Both the position numbers and the translations under genes were made by a program. A DNA stretch of 34,366 bases, taken from NCBI GenBank assembly GCA_964422925.1, contig CAYRDC010000024.1, positions 1 to 34,366 of the forward strand, given 5' to 3'. This DNA comes from CAYRDC01 sp964422925. Its GTDB lineage: Bacteria > Bacteroidota > Bacteroidia > Chitinophagales > S012-47. The notes under the pieces were generated by a model that had not been told where the DNA came from, ran no database searches, and saw only the letters and a program-made list of their open reading frames with translations. The stretch's first letter is position 1. Every line of letters starts with the position of its first letter. Shown one piece after another: positions 24,853-32,885 of the stretch.

Positions 24853-26820
24853 ATGAAATCTACATTTACCACGCTGGCCAGGAAGGCATTTTTGTATCTT
24901 TTTTTAACGAATATTCCTTTGCTGGTCACAGCGCAGAATGTCGGCATCGGCACCGCCTTGCCAGACAACAGCGCCCTGCTCGAACTGTCCAGTACAGCCA
25001 GGGGCTTCCTCGTACCCCGCATGACATCAACCCAGCGGGGACTGATTGCCAGTCCGGCCACGGGGCTGTTGGTGTACCAGACAGACGTTTCCACCGGGTT
25101 CTACTATTACACCGGCACGGCATGGGTCCGCCTCGGGGCTGACGGGGAAGGGTGGAAGACTACCGGTAACAATGGCACCACAGCTGGCACCAATTTCATG
25201 GGTACCACCGATAACCAGGATGTAGTGTTTAAAAGAAACACCATTGAAGCCGGCCGACTCGGAGGCAGCAATACTTCATGGGGGGTAGCTTCGTTAGTTT
25301 CCAACACTACAGGAGGGGTGAATACCTCCATTGGAGCAAGTGCCATGTATTCCAACACATCGGGATATCAAAACACTGCCATCGGCTATTATGCTCTATT
25401 TTCGAATACAACAGGATATAAAAACACAGCGGTTGGAGTCAGGGCACTCAATTGGAACACCTTGGGGACCCATAATCTTGCTGTTGGTTATATGGCTATG
25501 TATTCCAATGCTTCTGGCTATTTTAATTCGGCTACTGGATATCAAGCGCTTTATAGTAATACTATTGGGAACTACAATGCTGCTTTTGGTACTAAAGCGC
25601 TTTACTTCAACACTCAAGGAATAAATAATACTGCTGTCGGCAGCAATTCTCTTTATAACAATGCAACAGGAAATTATAACACGTCTGTTGGTTTTCATGC
25701 ACAGTATTCCAATACCAGTGGGTCTTTAAATACGGCTGTTGGCACTCAGTCACTATATTTCAATGTGACCGGTAGTAAAAACATTGCCACAGGGTATCAG
25801 TCGCTGCATGATAACACTACAGGGCATACCAATATTGCTTTGGGTATTAGGGCATTATTCTCCAATACCACAAAAAGCAACCTGGTGGCTGTGGGCGATT
25901 CAGCCCTTTTTAATAACGGCTTCGGGGCCTCGCTCCCCTATTATGGCACCGGGAACACGGCCATCGGCTCCAAAGCACTGTATGCCAACAGGAACGGATA
26001 TTACAATACCGCCAGCGGATACCAGAGCTTGTATTCCAACACCTGGGGCTACAAGAACATGGCAAATGGTTATAAAGCACTCTATTCTAATACTACCGGG
26101 CACTCCAATGTAGCCGTGGGGTCCAACGCATTGGGGAAAAACACCACTAAGAACGACCTCGTGGCCGTGGGCGATTCCGCCCTGTTCAACAACGGCACCG
26201 GGGCCACACTCTCCTACCATGCCACAGAAAATACAGCTATAGGTAGTAAATCACTTTCTGCGAACACTACCGGATATGCTAACACCGCCACCGGCTATAA
26301 GGCACTATTTTCTAATACAACGGGATATTACAATACGGCTAACGGTGACGGTGCGCTGTTCAATAATACCTCCGGACACCATAATATGGCCAACGGGTAT
26401 CAGGCATTGTATCACAACACTTCCGGGTATTCCAATGTCGCAAACGGATATCAGGCACTTTATTCCAATACCACCGGCCGTGAGAACATAGCCAGCGGAT
26501 ACAAGGCCCTGTATAACAACACGACCCAGATCAGTCTTGTGGCTGTTGGCGATTACGCCCTGTTCAACAATGGTAGCGGGGGGAATAATACAGCTAATGC
26601 AAACACGGCCGTGGGCAGCCATGCGTTATACTCCAATACCGCAGGGTATTCAAACAATGCTACTGGGTACTGGGCACTTTATAACAATACAACAGGATAC
26701 CGCAATACCGCCAATGGTTACAGGGCTTTGATAGACAACACTACCGGATTCGAGAATACGGCCATTGGTTATCATGCTTTATATGCAAACACAACAGGTA
26801 ACTATCGTACCGCGCAGTAG
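24853..26820 (+). CDS. secreted fibre-like protein C, 5' part with 17-residue YadA-head-like repeats (frame broken)
   Basis: 655 residues before a premature stop. A signal peptide (LYLFLTNIPLLVTAQ) precedes NVGIGTALPDNSALLELSS and LVPRMTSTQRGLIAS, the shared N-terminal block. After a linker, a long array of 17-residue repeats with consensus NTAxGYxALYSNTTGYx fills residues ~157-650. They resemble the left-handed beta-roll repeats of YadA-type heads, so a trimeric fibre shaft is likely. The frame ends GNYRTAQ-stop at an extra GC in CGCGCAG (26811-26816). Removing two bases restores YRTAVGASSNSTGTAYFNN and joins the S74 part, giving one 867-residue protein. TATTTTTA at 24816-24823 with TTG at 24791-24793 is a weak promoter candidate. 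Confidence 0.85.
   Translation: MKSTFTTLARKAFLYLFLTNIPLLVTAQNVGIGTALPDNSALLELSSTARGFLVPRMTSTQRGLIASPATGLLVYQTDVSTGFYYYTGTAWVRLGADGEGWKTTGNNGTTAGTNFMGTTDNQDVVFKRNTIEAGRLGGSNTSWGVASLVSNTTGGVNTSIGASAMYSNTSGYQNTAIGYYALFSNTTGYKNTAVGVRALNWNTLGTHNLAVGYMAMYSNASGYFNSATGYQALYSNTIGNYNAAFGTKALYFNTQGINNTAVGSNSLYNNATGNYNTSVGFHAQYSNTSGSLNTAVGTQSLYFNVTGSKNIATGYQSLHDNTTGHTNIALGIRALFSNTTKSNLVAVGDSALFNNGFGASLPYYGTGNTAIGSKALYANRNGYYNTASGYQSLYSNTWGYKNMANGYKALYSNTTGHSNVAVGSNALGKNTTKNDLVAVGDSALFNNGTGATLSYHATENTAIGSKSLSANTTGYANTATGYKALFSNTTGYYNTANGDGALFNNTSGHHNMANGYQALYHNTSGYSNVANGYQALYSNTTGRENIASGYKALYNNTTQISLVAVGDYALFNNGSGGNNTANANTAVGSHALYSNTAGYSNNATGYWALYNNTTGYRNTANGYRALIDNTTGFENTAIGYHALYANTTGNYRTAQ
25321..26808 (+). 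repeat. 51-bp tandem coding repeat, about 28 units
   Basis: Degenerate 51-bp units encode NTAxGYxALYSNTTGYx-like 17-mers. Within the array a longer unit containing LVAVGD(S/Y)ALFNNG recurs three times, starting at 25882, 26158 and 26536, which indicates a higher-order duplication. All units are diverged at DNA level, so this is an old expansion. Confidence 0.85.
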
Positions 26821-27458
26821 GCGCTTCAAGCAATAGTACCGGGACAGCTTATTTCAATAATACCGGTTTGGGGTACGGTGCCAACCCGGGTGCTTCAAAC
26901 CGGGTGGCCATCGGCAATACCTTGGTTAGCTGGATTGGCGGGCAAGTGGGCTGGAGTACCTATTCCGATGCCCGTGTGAAGGAAGAGGTGGCCGAGGATG
27001 TGCATGGCCTGGATTTCATCCTGAACCTGCGCCCGGTAACTTACCGGTACAACATAGAGCAGGAACAACGGCTGATGACCGGGCAGGTGGATACCAACGA
27101 ATGGGAGGGCAAATACGATATTGAACAAATCCGTTTCAGCGGGTTCATCGCCCAGGAAGTGGAACAGGCTGCTGAAAAAGCAGGGTACGACTTCAGCGGG
27201 CTGCAGAAACCTGTCAACGAACACACCCTGTACACCCTCCGCTACGCGGAATTCGTGGTGCCCCTCGTGAAAGCCGTGCAGGAACAGCAGGCCATCATCG
27301 AGTGTCAGAGGGAGACCATTGCCCGGCAGCAGGCCATGCTCGATGAGCTGCGCCAGGAAAACACCACGCAGGACTGGCAACTCAGCAGCCAGGATGAACG
27401 CATCCGGGCCCTGGAAGCCGAGATGGCGCGGATCACTGGCGGGCAGGCTTCAAGGTAG
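26817..27458 (+). CDS. fibre-like protein C, 3' part with S74 intramolecular chaperone domain
   Basis: Reading resumes at VGASSNSTGTAYFNNTGLGY after the 2-nt shift. YSDARVKEEV then matches the S74 self-cleavage signature SDxRxK, with Ser and Lys five residues apart as in the catalytic dyad of phage endosialidase chaperones. GLDFILNLRPVTYRY, FSGFIAQEVEQAAEKAGYDF and LRYAEFVVPLVKAVQEQ complete the domain, and a coiled coil closes the chain. In characterised phage proteins this domain trimerises the fibre and is then cut off. The same is inferred here for a cell-surface fibre. A TTG at 26868 could start a detached product without a signal peptide. Confidence 0.85.
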   Translation, partial: VGASSNSTGTAYFNNTGLGYGANPGASNRVAIGNTLVSWIGGQVGWSTYSDARVKEEVAEDVHGLDFILNLRPVTYRYNIEQEQRLMTGQVDTNEWEGKYDIEQIRFSGFIAQEVEQAAEKAGYDFSGLQKPVNEHTLYTLRYAEFVVPLVKAVQEQQAIIECQRETIARQQAMLDELRQENTTQDWQLSSQDERIRALEAEMARITGGQASR

Positions 27459-27481
27459 TTGTTTCCAATTCATGAAGGTAT

Positions 27482-27518
27482 AAAAAAGCCGGCCATTCCG
27501 GGCCGGCTTCATTTTTTT
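27482..27518. terminator. bidirectional terminator between fibre gene C and mdh
   Basis: AAGCCGGCC (27486-27494) pairs perfectly with GGCCGGCTT (27501-27509) around ATTCCG. A run of seven T follows on the plus strand (27512-27518) and six A precede it (27482-27487), so it can stop both convergent transcripts. Confidence 0.9.
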
Positions 27519-27540
27519 CCGGTAAGGTCTTTCCCGGGTT

Positions 27541-28479
27541 TCAGCCCAGGATATTCATGTTGTCGAGCACGGCCATTACCTCGCGCACATGGTTGGCACT
27601 GGCATCCAGCAGGGCCTTTTCGTCTTCATTGAGGTTTAGTTCAATGATTTTTTCAATCCCGTTGCGCCCCAGTATAACGGGCACCCCGATGTAGAGGTCT
27701 TTCAGGCCGTATTCCCCGTCCAGGCGGGCGCAGGCAGGCAGGATGCGTTTTTCGTCTTTCAGGATGGCTTCCACCATTTGAGCCGCGGCCGCCCCGGGCG
27801 CGTACCACGCGGAGGTGCCCAGCAGGTTCACAATTTCCCCTCCGCCTTTCCGGGTGCGGTTCACGATGGTTTCCAGGCGGTCGGCAGGAACCATATCGGT
27901 CACCGGGATGCCTGACACGGTGGTATAGCGCGGCAAGGGCACCATAGTGTCTCCGTGGCCGCCCATGAGCATGGCCTGGATGTCTTTGGGTGAGCAGCCG
28001 ATTTCATCGGCCAGGAAAGCCCGGTAACGGGCCGTGTCGAGCACACCGGCCATACCGAACACGCGGTGGGCGGGGAAACCGCTTACCATAAAGGCCGTGT
28101 AGGTCATCACATCCAGCGGGTTCGAAACCACCAGCAGGATGGTATCGGGCGAGTGTTTAATAACGCTTTCGGTAACGGATTTAACTATGCCTGCATTGGT
28201 GCTGATTAGGTCGTCCCGGCTCATTCCGGGTTTCCGGGGGACTCCTGAGGTGATCACGACCACATCACTTCCTTCTGTGGCGGTGTAGTCATTGGTAACG
28301 CCCCGGACCTTGGTGGAAAAATAGCTCACCGGGGCGGTTTCCCACAGATCCAGCCCTTTTCCCTCGGCTACCCCTTCTTTGATATCTACCAGTACAACTT
28401 CCTGTAAAAAATCTTTACGGGCCAGCGCGTCAGCTGTGGTGGCCCCGACACTTCCGGCTCCTATTACTGTTACTTTCAT
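27541..28479 (-). CDS. mdh: malate dehydrogenase (LDH-like type)
   Basis: 312 residues. It oxidises malate to oxaloacetate with NAD+ in the TCA cycle, in the cytoplasm. The Rossmann motif GAGSVG (residues 7-12) is followed by Asp32 in VLVDIKEG, which favours NAD over NADP. Substrate-site residues are Arg82 and Arg88 in GVPRKPGMSRDDL, Asn120 in VVSNPLD, Asp148/Arg151 in VLDTARYR, and the catalytic His175 in GGHGDTMVPL. Arg82 in the mobile loop supports malate rather than lactate as substrate. It is monocistronic, with a -7 box upstream and a strong shared terminator downstream. Confidence 0.96.
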   Translation of the reverse strand: MKVTVIGAGSVGATTADALARKDFLQEVVLVDIKEGVAEGKGLDLWETAPVSYFSTKVRGVTNDYTATEGSDVVVITSGVPRKPGMSRDDLISTNAGIVKSVTESVIKHSPDTILLVVSNPLDVMTYTAFMVSGFPAHRVFGMAGVLDTARYRAFLADEIGCSPKDIQAMLMGGHGDTMVPLPRYTTVSGIPVTDMVPADRLETIVNRTRKGGGEIVNLLGTSAWYAPGAAAAQMVEAILKDEKRILPACARLDGEYGLKDLYIGVPVILGRNGIEKIIELNLNEDEKALLDASANHVREVMAVLDNMNILG

Positions 28480-28498
28480 GATGAATTTATTTTTGCAA

Positions 28499-28506
28499 CA
28501 AAGCTA
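28499..28506 (-). promoter_or_regulatory. -7 box for mdh
   Basis: The minus strand reads TAGCTTTG, an exact TAnnTTTG, 19 bp upstream of the mdh ATG at 28479. The upstream half-site is not clear. Confidence 0.55.
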
Positions 28507-28597
28507 TGTAATAAAACGTTTGCTACTGATGAGTTAAGTCACTAATTCAGGCCGGTTTTTGTTTAGTATTTTAGCGCAGGAAATGAAGATGATTTTT

Positions 28598-30046
28598 ATG
28601 AAGAAATTTTACTGGATTCTTTTGCTGGCGTCCACAGGATTTGCCGGCATGGCCCAGCAGGGGATGATGAAAACGGACAGCTATTGCGGAACGGTAGAAC
28701 TCAATTCGGTGCAACGGGCATTTTTGAAACAATTCCAGGCCAGCGGGGCGCGGCAACCGGGAGATACGCGGGCAATCATTTACCTGCCCCTGCAAATTCA
28801 CATTGTGGGCACGGACAACGGCACCGGTTATTACCGGACCGAAGACCTTTTCAATGTAATATGTGCACTCAATGAGCAATTCCGGGATGCCAATATCTAC
28901 TGGTACATAAAGGGGAACATTCATTACATCAATAATTCCGCATTTTACGCACATGACTTCCAGACCGGGGCTCAGATGATGGCCCAGAACAACGTGCCGG
29001 GACGTGTAAACGTGTATTTTGTGTCGGATCCGGCCGGGAACTGCGGGTATTACTCTCCTTACCAGGACGCGGTAGCCATTGCCAAAAGCTGCGCGGGGCC
29101 CGGCAGCACTACCCTGGCGCATGAACTGGGGCATTACCTGAGCATGCCGCATACTTTTGCAGGCTGGGAACAGGGCACGCCTCCCCCGGCTGACCAGGAA
29201 AGGGCCGATGGCAGCAATTGCCAGACAGCCGGTGACGGATTTTGCGATACCCCGGCCGATTACCTGGCCTACCGCTGGAATTGCCCCTACAGCGGGCCGG
29301 CACTGATTGATCCTGTGGGCGATACAGTTCACCCGGATGAAACCCTATATATGTCCTATTCCTCGGATCATTGCCAGACCCGTTTCAGCAACCAGCAGAT
29401 TTCGGCCATGCGGCAATACATTATGCAGGTACATCAGGATCTCCTGGGTTCCAATCCACTGGCTTTCACTGCCCTGGATACTGCACAGCTGGCAATACCT
29501 GCTTACAGCGATACGGTTCCGGCCAATAAGGTACACTTTGCCTGGAAAGCGGTTCCCGGTGCCACTTCCTATCATTTGATATCATCCCGGTTCAGCACCT
29601 TTGCCATTCCGGTAGCAGACCTCATCGTACAGGACACCACCTTAACGATTGGTGGTTTCCAGGAAGGGCTTACTTACCGGTGGAAAGTAAAACCTTTGAT
29701 GGCCACCAATACCTGCGCTGCGTATTCGGAAGTATGGCGTTTTACAACCGGTGCTCCGACAGGCATCAGCGGCCCGGGTGAATGGCCGGCCATCTTGCTG
29801 GTGTATCCCAACCCGGTAACAAATAGTGAATCGTTGACGGTTGCCTGGGCGGTACCGGAACCACTGGAAGGGCAAATCAGCCTGTATGATGCCACCGGCA
29901 GGACGGTGCTCCGGGTACCAGTGCATTCTGTGAGCGGCAACGGGCAGCTCAACCTGGATATTCAGGAAATGCCCCGTGGAATCTACTTATTGCAGCTTCA
30001 GACTGCCACGGGAACTGCCAACCGGAAAGTGGTCATCAGCCAGTAA
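28598..30046 (+). CDS. T9SS-sorted M43 (pappalysin)-like zinc metalloprotease
   Basis: 482 residues from the ATG at 28598, which puts the signal peptide (FYWILLLASTGFAGMAQ) directly at the N-terminus; an ATG at 28583 is also possible. The metzincin zinc site reads HELGHYLSMPH (His175, Glu176, His179, His185), with Ser182 where HExxHxxGxxH has glycine. A Met-turn candidate lies in LYMSYSSDHCQTRFS. Cysteines in NCGYYSP, SNCQTAGDGFCDTPADY and NCPYSG fit the M43 loop pattern. A fibronectin-III-like domain follows (~residues 295-390: VHFAWKAVPGATSYHL to YSEVWRFTTG), then a T9SS type A domain beginning VYPNPVTNSESLTV. It is a likely extracellular protease with unknown target. It ends 4 bp before the convergent membrane-protein gene. 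Confidence 0.91.
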   Translation: MKKFYWILLLASTGFAGMAQQGMMKTDSYCGTVELNSVQRAFLKQFQASGARQPGDTRAIIYLPLQIHIVGTDNGTGYYRTEDLFNVICALNEQFRDANIYWYIKGNIHYINNSAFYAHDFQTGAQMMAQNNVPGRVNVYFVSDPAGNCGYYSPYQDAVAIAKSCAGPGSTTLAHELGHYLSMPHTFAGWEQGTPPPADQERADGSNCQTAGDGFCDTPADYLAYRWNCPYSGPALIDPVGDTVHPDETLYMSYSSDHCQTRFSNQQISAMRQYIMQVHQDLLGSNPLAFTALDTAQLAIPAYSDTVPANKVHFAWKAVPGATSYHLISSRFSTFAIPVADLIVQDTTLTIGGFQEGLTYRWKVKPLMATNTCAAYSEVWRFTTGAPTGISGPGEWPAILLVYPNPVTNSESLTVAWAVPEPLEGQISLYDATGRTVLRVPVHSVSGNGQLNLDIQEMPRGIYLLQLQTATGTANRKVVISQ

Positions 30047-30050
30047 TGAA

Positions 30051-30569
30051 TCACCGGACCAGACGGACCAGCCTGATGGCCAGCAGGTAACAAATCACTA
30101 CCAGGAACACGGCTGCCAGCAACCATTTCACCAGGGCTGCCAGGGAAGCTGTCCACACCAATCCGGCCGTGGGCGCGCTGTTCAGAATAACCAGGTGCAG
30201 GCCGTTTTCCACCCAGTCGAACCCGGCTGCTATCAGGGGCAGGCAGGCAAGCAGCTTTACGCGCTGTGGCTTCATTCCGCTTTTACTCCCTAAAAGCCAG
30301 ATCAGCGAAGCGGCCGTCAGGCCGTACATCACCGCGTAGATATAATCAATCCACATAGTTTGCCGGTAGGTGTCCGTGATTTCCGGGCCCCAGGCTTGCA
30401 GGATGTCGTTGAACCGCTGTAACGAAAAGGCCAGTTGCAGTTCAATGATACCCGGCAGGCCGGTGGGGGGCGCGAAGCCCTGGGTCAGCGCCAGGAAACA
30501 TATTACCGTGCCCAGGGCCCATACCAGGGGCCAGGGTTTCCTGGAAATATAATGCAACAATCTATCCAT
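30051..30569 (-). CDS. small membrane protein of unknown function, about four helices
   Basis: 172 residues. Hydrophobic segments are visible at about residues 12-32 (WPLVWALGTVICFLALTQGF), 75-93 (YAVMYGLTAASLIWLLGS), 103-120 (VKLLACLPLIAAGFDWVE) and 138-165 (ASLAALVKWLLAAVFLVVICYLLA). The loops are short and the ends basic. No family is recognised. Its start lies within the last codons of tilS (8-bp overlap, 30562-30569), so translation is probably coupled to tilS. Confidence 0.8.
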   Translation of the reverse strand: MDRLLHYISRKPWPLVWALGTVICFLALTQGFAPPTGLPGIIELQLAFSLQRFNDILQAWGPEITDTYRQTMWIDYIYAVMYGLTAASLIWLLGSKSGMKPQRVKLLACLPLIAAGFDWVENGLHLVILNSAPTAGLVWTASLAALVKWLLAAVFLVVICYLLAIRLVRLVR

Positions 30570-31944
30570 CTCCGGCAGTTTTCTTTTTCAGGGGAGGCAG
30601 CACCTGCAGGCTTAATACCTGCCGGGTTTTTTCGGTTATACGGAACCGGTGGTCGATCCGGTGACCCACCAGCCAGGCTATTTTTTGACCGCTGATCAAA
30701 ACCCAGGTATTTTCTTTTTCCAGGGCATCCAGCTTGAGCCCGCCCAGGTAATCGCTCACTTTCTTTTTGGCCGGTTTGGATGGGTTCCCGGGCCGGCCCA
30801 GTCCGTAAGGATAAAAATAATCTCCGGCCCGCCAGGGGCGCAGGGTCAGCGGGAATTCCAGCTTCTCCAGGTCCAGGCTGGCTTTTCCGGGTTTTTTGCT
30901 GATGACATACCGGCCCACCGGCCGGACTGCCATCCGGATCCTGAAACCAGGAGTTGTCAATGTGCCGCTCGGTTTTTCAATCCGGATCCATTGGCTTTTG
31001 GCGCTTTGCCGGTGTGTAAGGATCAGGAACCTGCGGTCGCAGACCAGGCGGTAGGTTTCCGACAGTAATTCCTTACCCGGCTCCGGGCGACTTAGCCATT
31101 GCAGGGCATGGTCCAGGCTGTCGCGGGTGAAACCACAGGGCGAAAGTAATTCATAGAGAACAGATCGTGCCCAGGGAACAGGGGCCAGCTTACGTACCGG
31201 GATATACAAGGCTCCTCCGCGCTGGAGGGTGTAACGTTTTTTCCATTGCGCGGCCTGGTGGCGGTAGATTTGCTCCAGGTCGAGGAAAACACGGATATTT
31301 TCAGACAAAGTTTTATGCAAACCGGGGTTCAGTTCCCGGAGCAACGGAATGAGCTGATGCCGGATCTTATTGCGGGTGTACTTGGTGTCCCGGTTGCTGC
31401 TGTCTTCGCGCCACGTCAGTTTCTGAGCTTTTGCCCATTGTTCCAGTTCCTCCCTGGTGGCAAAAAGCAAAGGTCTGATCACCCGGCCGTTTTTCGGCAG
31501 CATGCCCCGCAGGCCGCTGATGCCCGTGCCGCGTACCAGGTTGAAAAAGAGGGTTTCCACCTGGTCATCCAGGTGATGGGCTACCGCAATGTATTGCAGG
31601 TCAAACTTCAGCCGGAGTTCTTCAAACCAATCGTACCGCAGGCTCCTGGCTGCTTCCTGGATGGAGCTTTTTTGCCGGCTGGCAACAGCCCGGGTATCGA
31701 ATTTTTTACTAAATGCCGGTACCTTCAGGTGATCAGCCAGGTCCATGACAAAGGCCTCGTCCGCATCAGATTCCCGGCCGCGAAGCTGAAAATTGGCATG
31801 GGCAATCATGAAGGAGATGCCGGCCTCGCGCGCCAGGGTTGCCAGGCATACGGAATCCACTCCGCCACTGACGCCAATCAGCCAGCGATCCCCGGGCCAG
31901 TACAGGTTTTCCCGGTTCAAATATGATAAAAAAGCCTGGATCAT
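30562..31944 (-). CDS. tilS: tRNA(Ile)-lysidine synthase
   Basis: 460 residues. TilS uses ATP to attach lysine to C34 of the tRNA-Ile with CAU anticodon, changing its reading from AUG to AUA, and is essential in most bacteria. The PP-loop GVSGGVDS (residues 24-31) and the following AHANFQLRGRESDADE, AVAHHLDDQVET and REDSSNRDTKYTRNKIRH motifs are the N-type ATPase core. A C-terminal TilS-C domain ends near LISGQKIAWLVGHRIDHRFRI. The length matches the long bacterial form. It heads a two-gene minus-strand unit with the membrane protein and is divergent from etfB. Confidence 0.96.
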   Translation of the reverse strand: MIQAFLSYLNRENLYWPGDRWLIGVSGGVDSVCLATLAREAGISFMIAHANFQLRGRESDADEAFVMDLADHLKVPAFSKKFDTRAVASRQKSSIQEAARSLRYDWFEELRLKFDLQYIAVAHHLDDQVETLFFNLVRGTGISGLRGMLPKNGRVIRPLLFATREELEQWAKAQKLTWREDSSNRDTKYTRNKIRHQLIPLLRELNPGLHKTLSENIRVFLDLEQIYRHQAAQWKKRYTLQRGGALYIPVRKLAPVPWARSVLYELLSPCGFTRDSLDHALQWLSRPEPGKELLSETYRLVCDRRFLILTHRQSAKSQWIRIEKPSGTLTTPGFRIRMAVRPVGRYVISKKPGKASLDLEKLEFPLTLRPWRAGDYFYPYGLGRPGNPSKPAKKKVSDYLGGLKLDALEKENTWVLISGQKIAWLVGHRIDHRFRITEKTRQVLSLQVLPPLKKKTAGDG

Positions 31945-32075
31945 TATTTCGGATCAAAGACTTGTGAAACAACCGCTAACCCGGATATTTCCCCGGCTTC
32001 CACACCCCTTGAATGAAAATCAGGAAATACCGGCAATAAATGCGAAATCCTTTCCGAACGGTTGTCAAATGCCGG

Positions 32076-32105
32076 TTGTTTTCTTTTCAACAATAAGTAT
32101 ATTTG
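32076..32105 (+). promoter_or_regulatory. consensus promoter for etfB-etfA
   Basis: TTG (32076-32078), a 19-bp spacer and TATATTTG (32098-32105) match the Bacteroidota housekeeping promoter. The etfB ATG at 32143 lies 37 bp after the -7 box. It sits in the divergent gap between tilS and etfB. Confidence 0.7.
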
Positions 32106-32142
32106 TCACCTTGGTAAAACAGACTGAAAAGTAAGAAAATCT

Positions 32143-32883
32143 ATGAAAATACTGGTTTGTATCAGCAAGGTTCCGGACACAACCACCAAGATCACTTTCA
32201 CCGATGACAATACCCGGTTCAATTCTGAGAATGTACAGTTTATTGTCAATCCCTATGATGAGTGGTATGCCCTGGTACGTGGGTTGGAACTGAAAGAAAC
32301 GCATGGTGGAACTGTAACGGTTATCCACGTAGGCCACGCGGAGAATGATCCCATAATCCGGAAAGCGCTTGCCATTGGGGCGGATGACGCGGTGAGGATC
32401 AATGCCGACCCGGTGGACGCGTATTTCACGGCTTTCCAGATTGCCGAATTTGCCCGGGACCAGGGCTATGACCTGATCCTGGCCGGGAAAGAAACTATCG
32501 ATTATAACGGCTCCGGACTGGGGGGCATGATCGCTGAATTGCTCGATCTTCCCTATATATCATTGGCTGCTTCGCTGGACCTGGAAGGCGACAGCGTGGT
32601 GTTTGAACGCGAAATTGAAGGTGGCAAGGAAGTATGCGAAACCACCATGCCCTGTGTGGTAAGCGCCATGAAAGGCATGGCCGAACAGCGCATTCCGAAT
32701 ATGCGGGGCATTATGGCCGCGCGTACCAAACCCTTGCAGGTAGTGGAACCGGTTGATTGCCCGGAATTAACTGGCGTTAACCGCTTTGAACTGCCGCCTG
32801 AAAAAGGGGAATGCCGTTATATTGATCCGGAAAACCCTGCGGAACTGCTGGAATTATTGCATAACGAAGCTAAAGTAATCTGA
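32143..32883 (+). CDS. etfB: electron transfer flavoprotein beta subunit
   Basis: 246 residues. EtfB pairs with EtfA to carry electrons from acyl-CoA or other dehydrogenases to the quinone pool. The opening MKILVCISKVPDTTTKI and the AMP/FAD-binding stretch LILAGKETIDYNGSGLGGMIAE are typical, as is the ETTMPCVVSAMKGMAEQRIPNMRGIMAA segment of the recognition region. The length is normal for EtfB. etfA starts 2 bp after the stop, and a consensus promoter lies upstream. Whether this pair is a simple or an electron-bifurcating type cannot be told by eye. Confidence 0.96.
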   Translation: MKILVCISKVPDTTTKITFTDDNTRFNSENVQFIVNPYDEWYALVRGLELKETHGGTVTVIHVGHAENDPIIRKALAIGADDAVRINADPVDAYFTAFQIAEFARDQGYDLILAGKETIDYNGSGLGGMIAELLDLPYISLAASLDLEGDSVVFEREIEGGKEVCETTMPCVVSAMKGMAEQRIPNMRGIMAARTKPLQVVEPVDCPELTGVNRFELPPEKGECRYIDPENPAELLELLHNEAKVI

Positions 32884-32885
32884 TA

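Noticed and set aside
20424..26808. Regularly spaced repeats as a CRISPR array
   Set aside because: The periods (720 and 51 bp) are whole codon numbers within open frames and the units are protein-coding. There are no unique spacers of CRISPR size and no cas genes.
20130..27458. Prophage tail-fibre region
   Set aside because: No capsid, terminase, portal, integrase or lysis genes are seen. The proteins have bacterial signal peptides, and S74 domains are common in Bacteroidota surface proteins.
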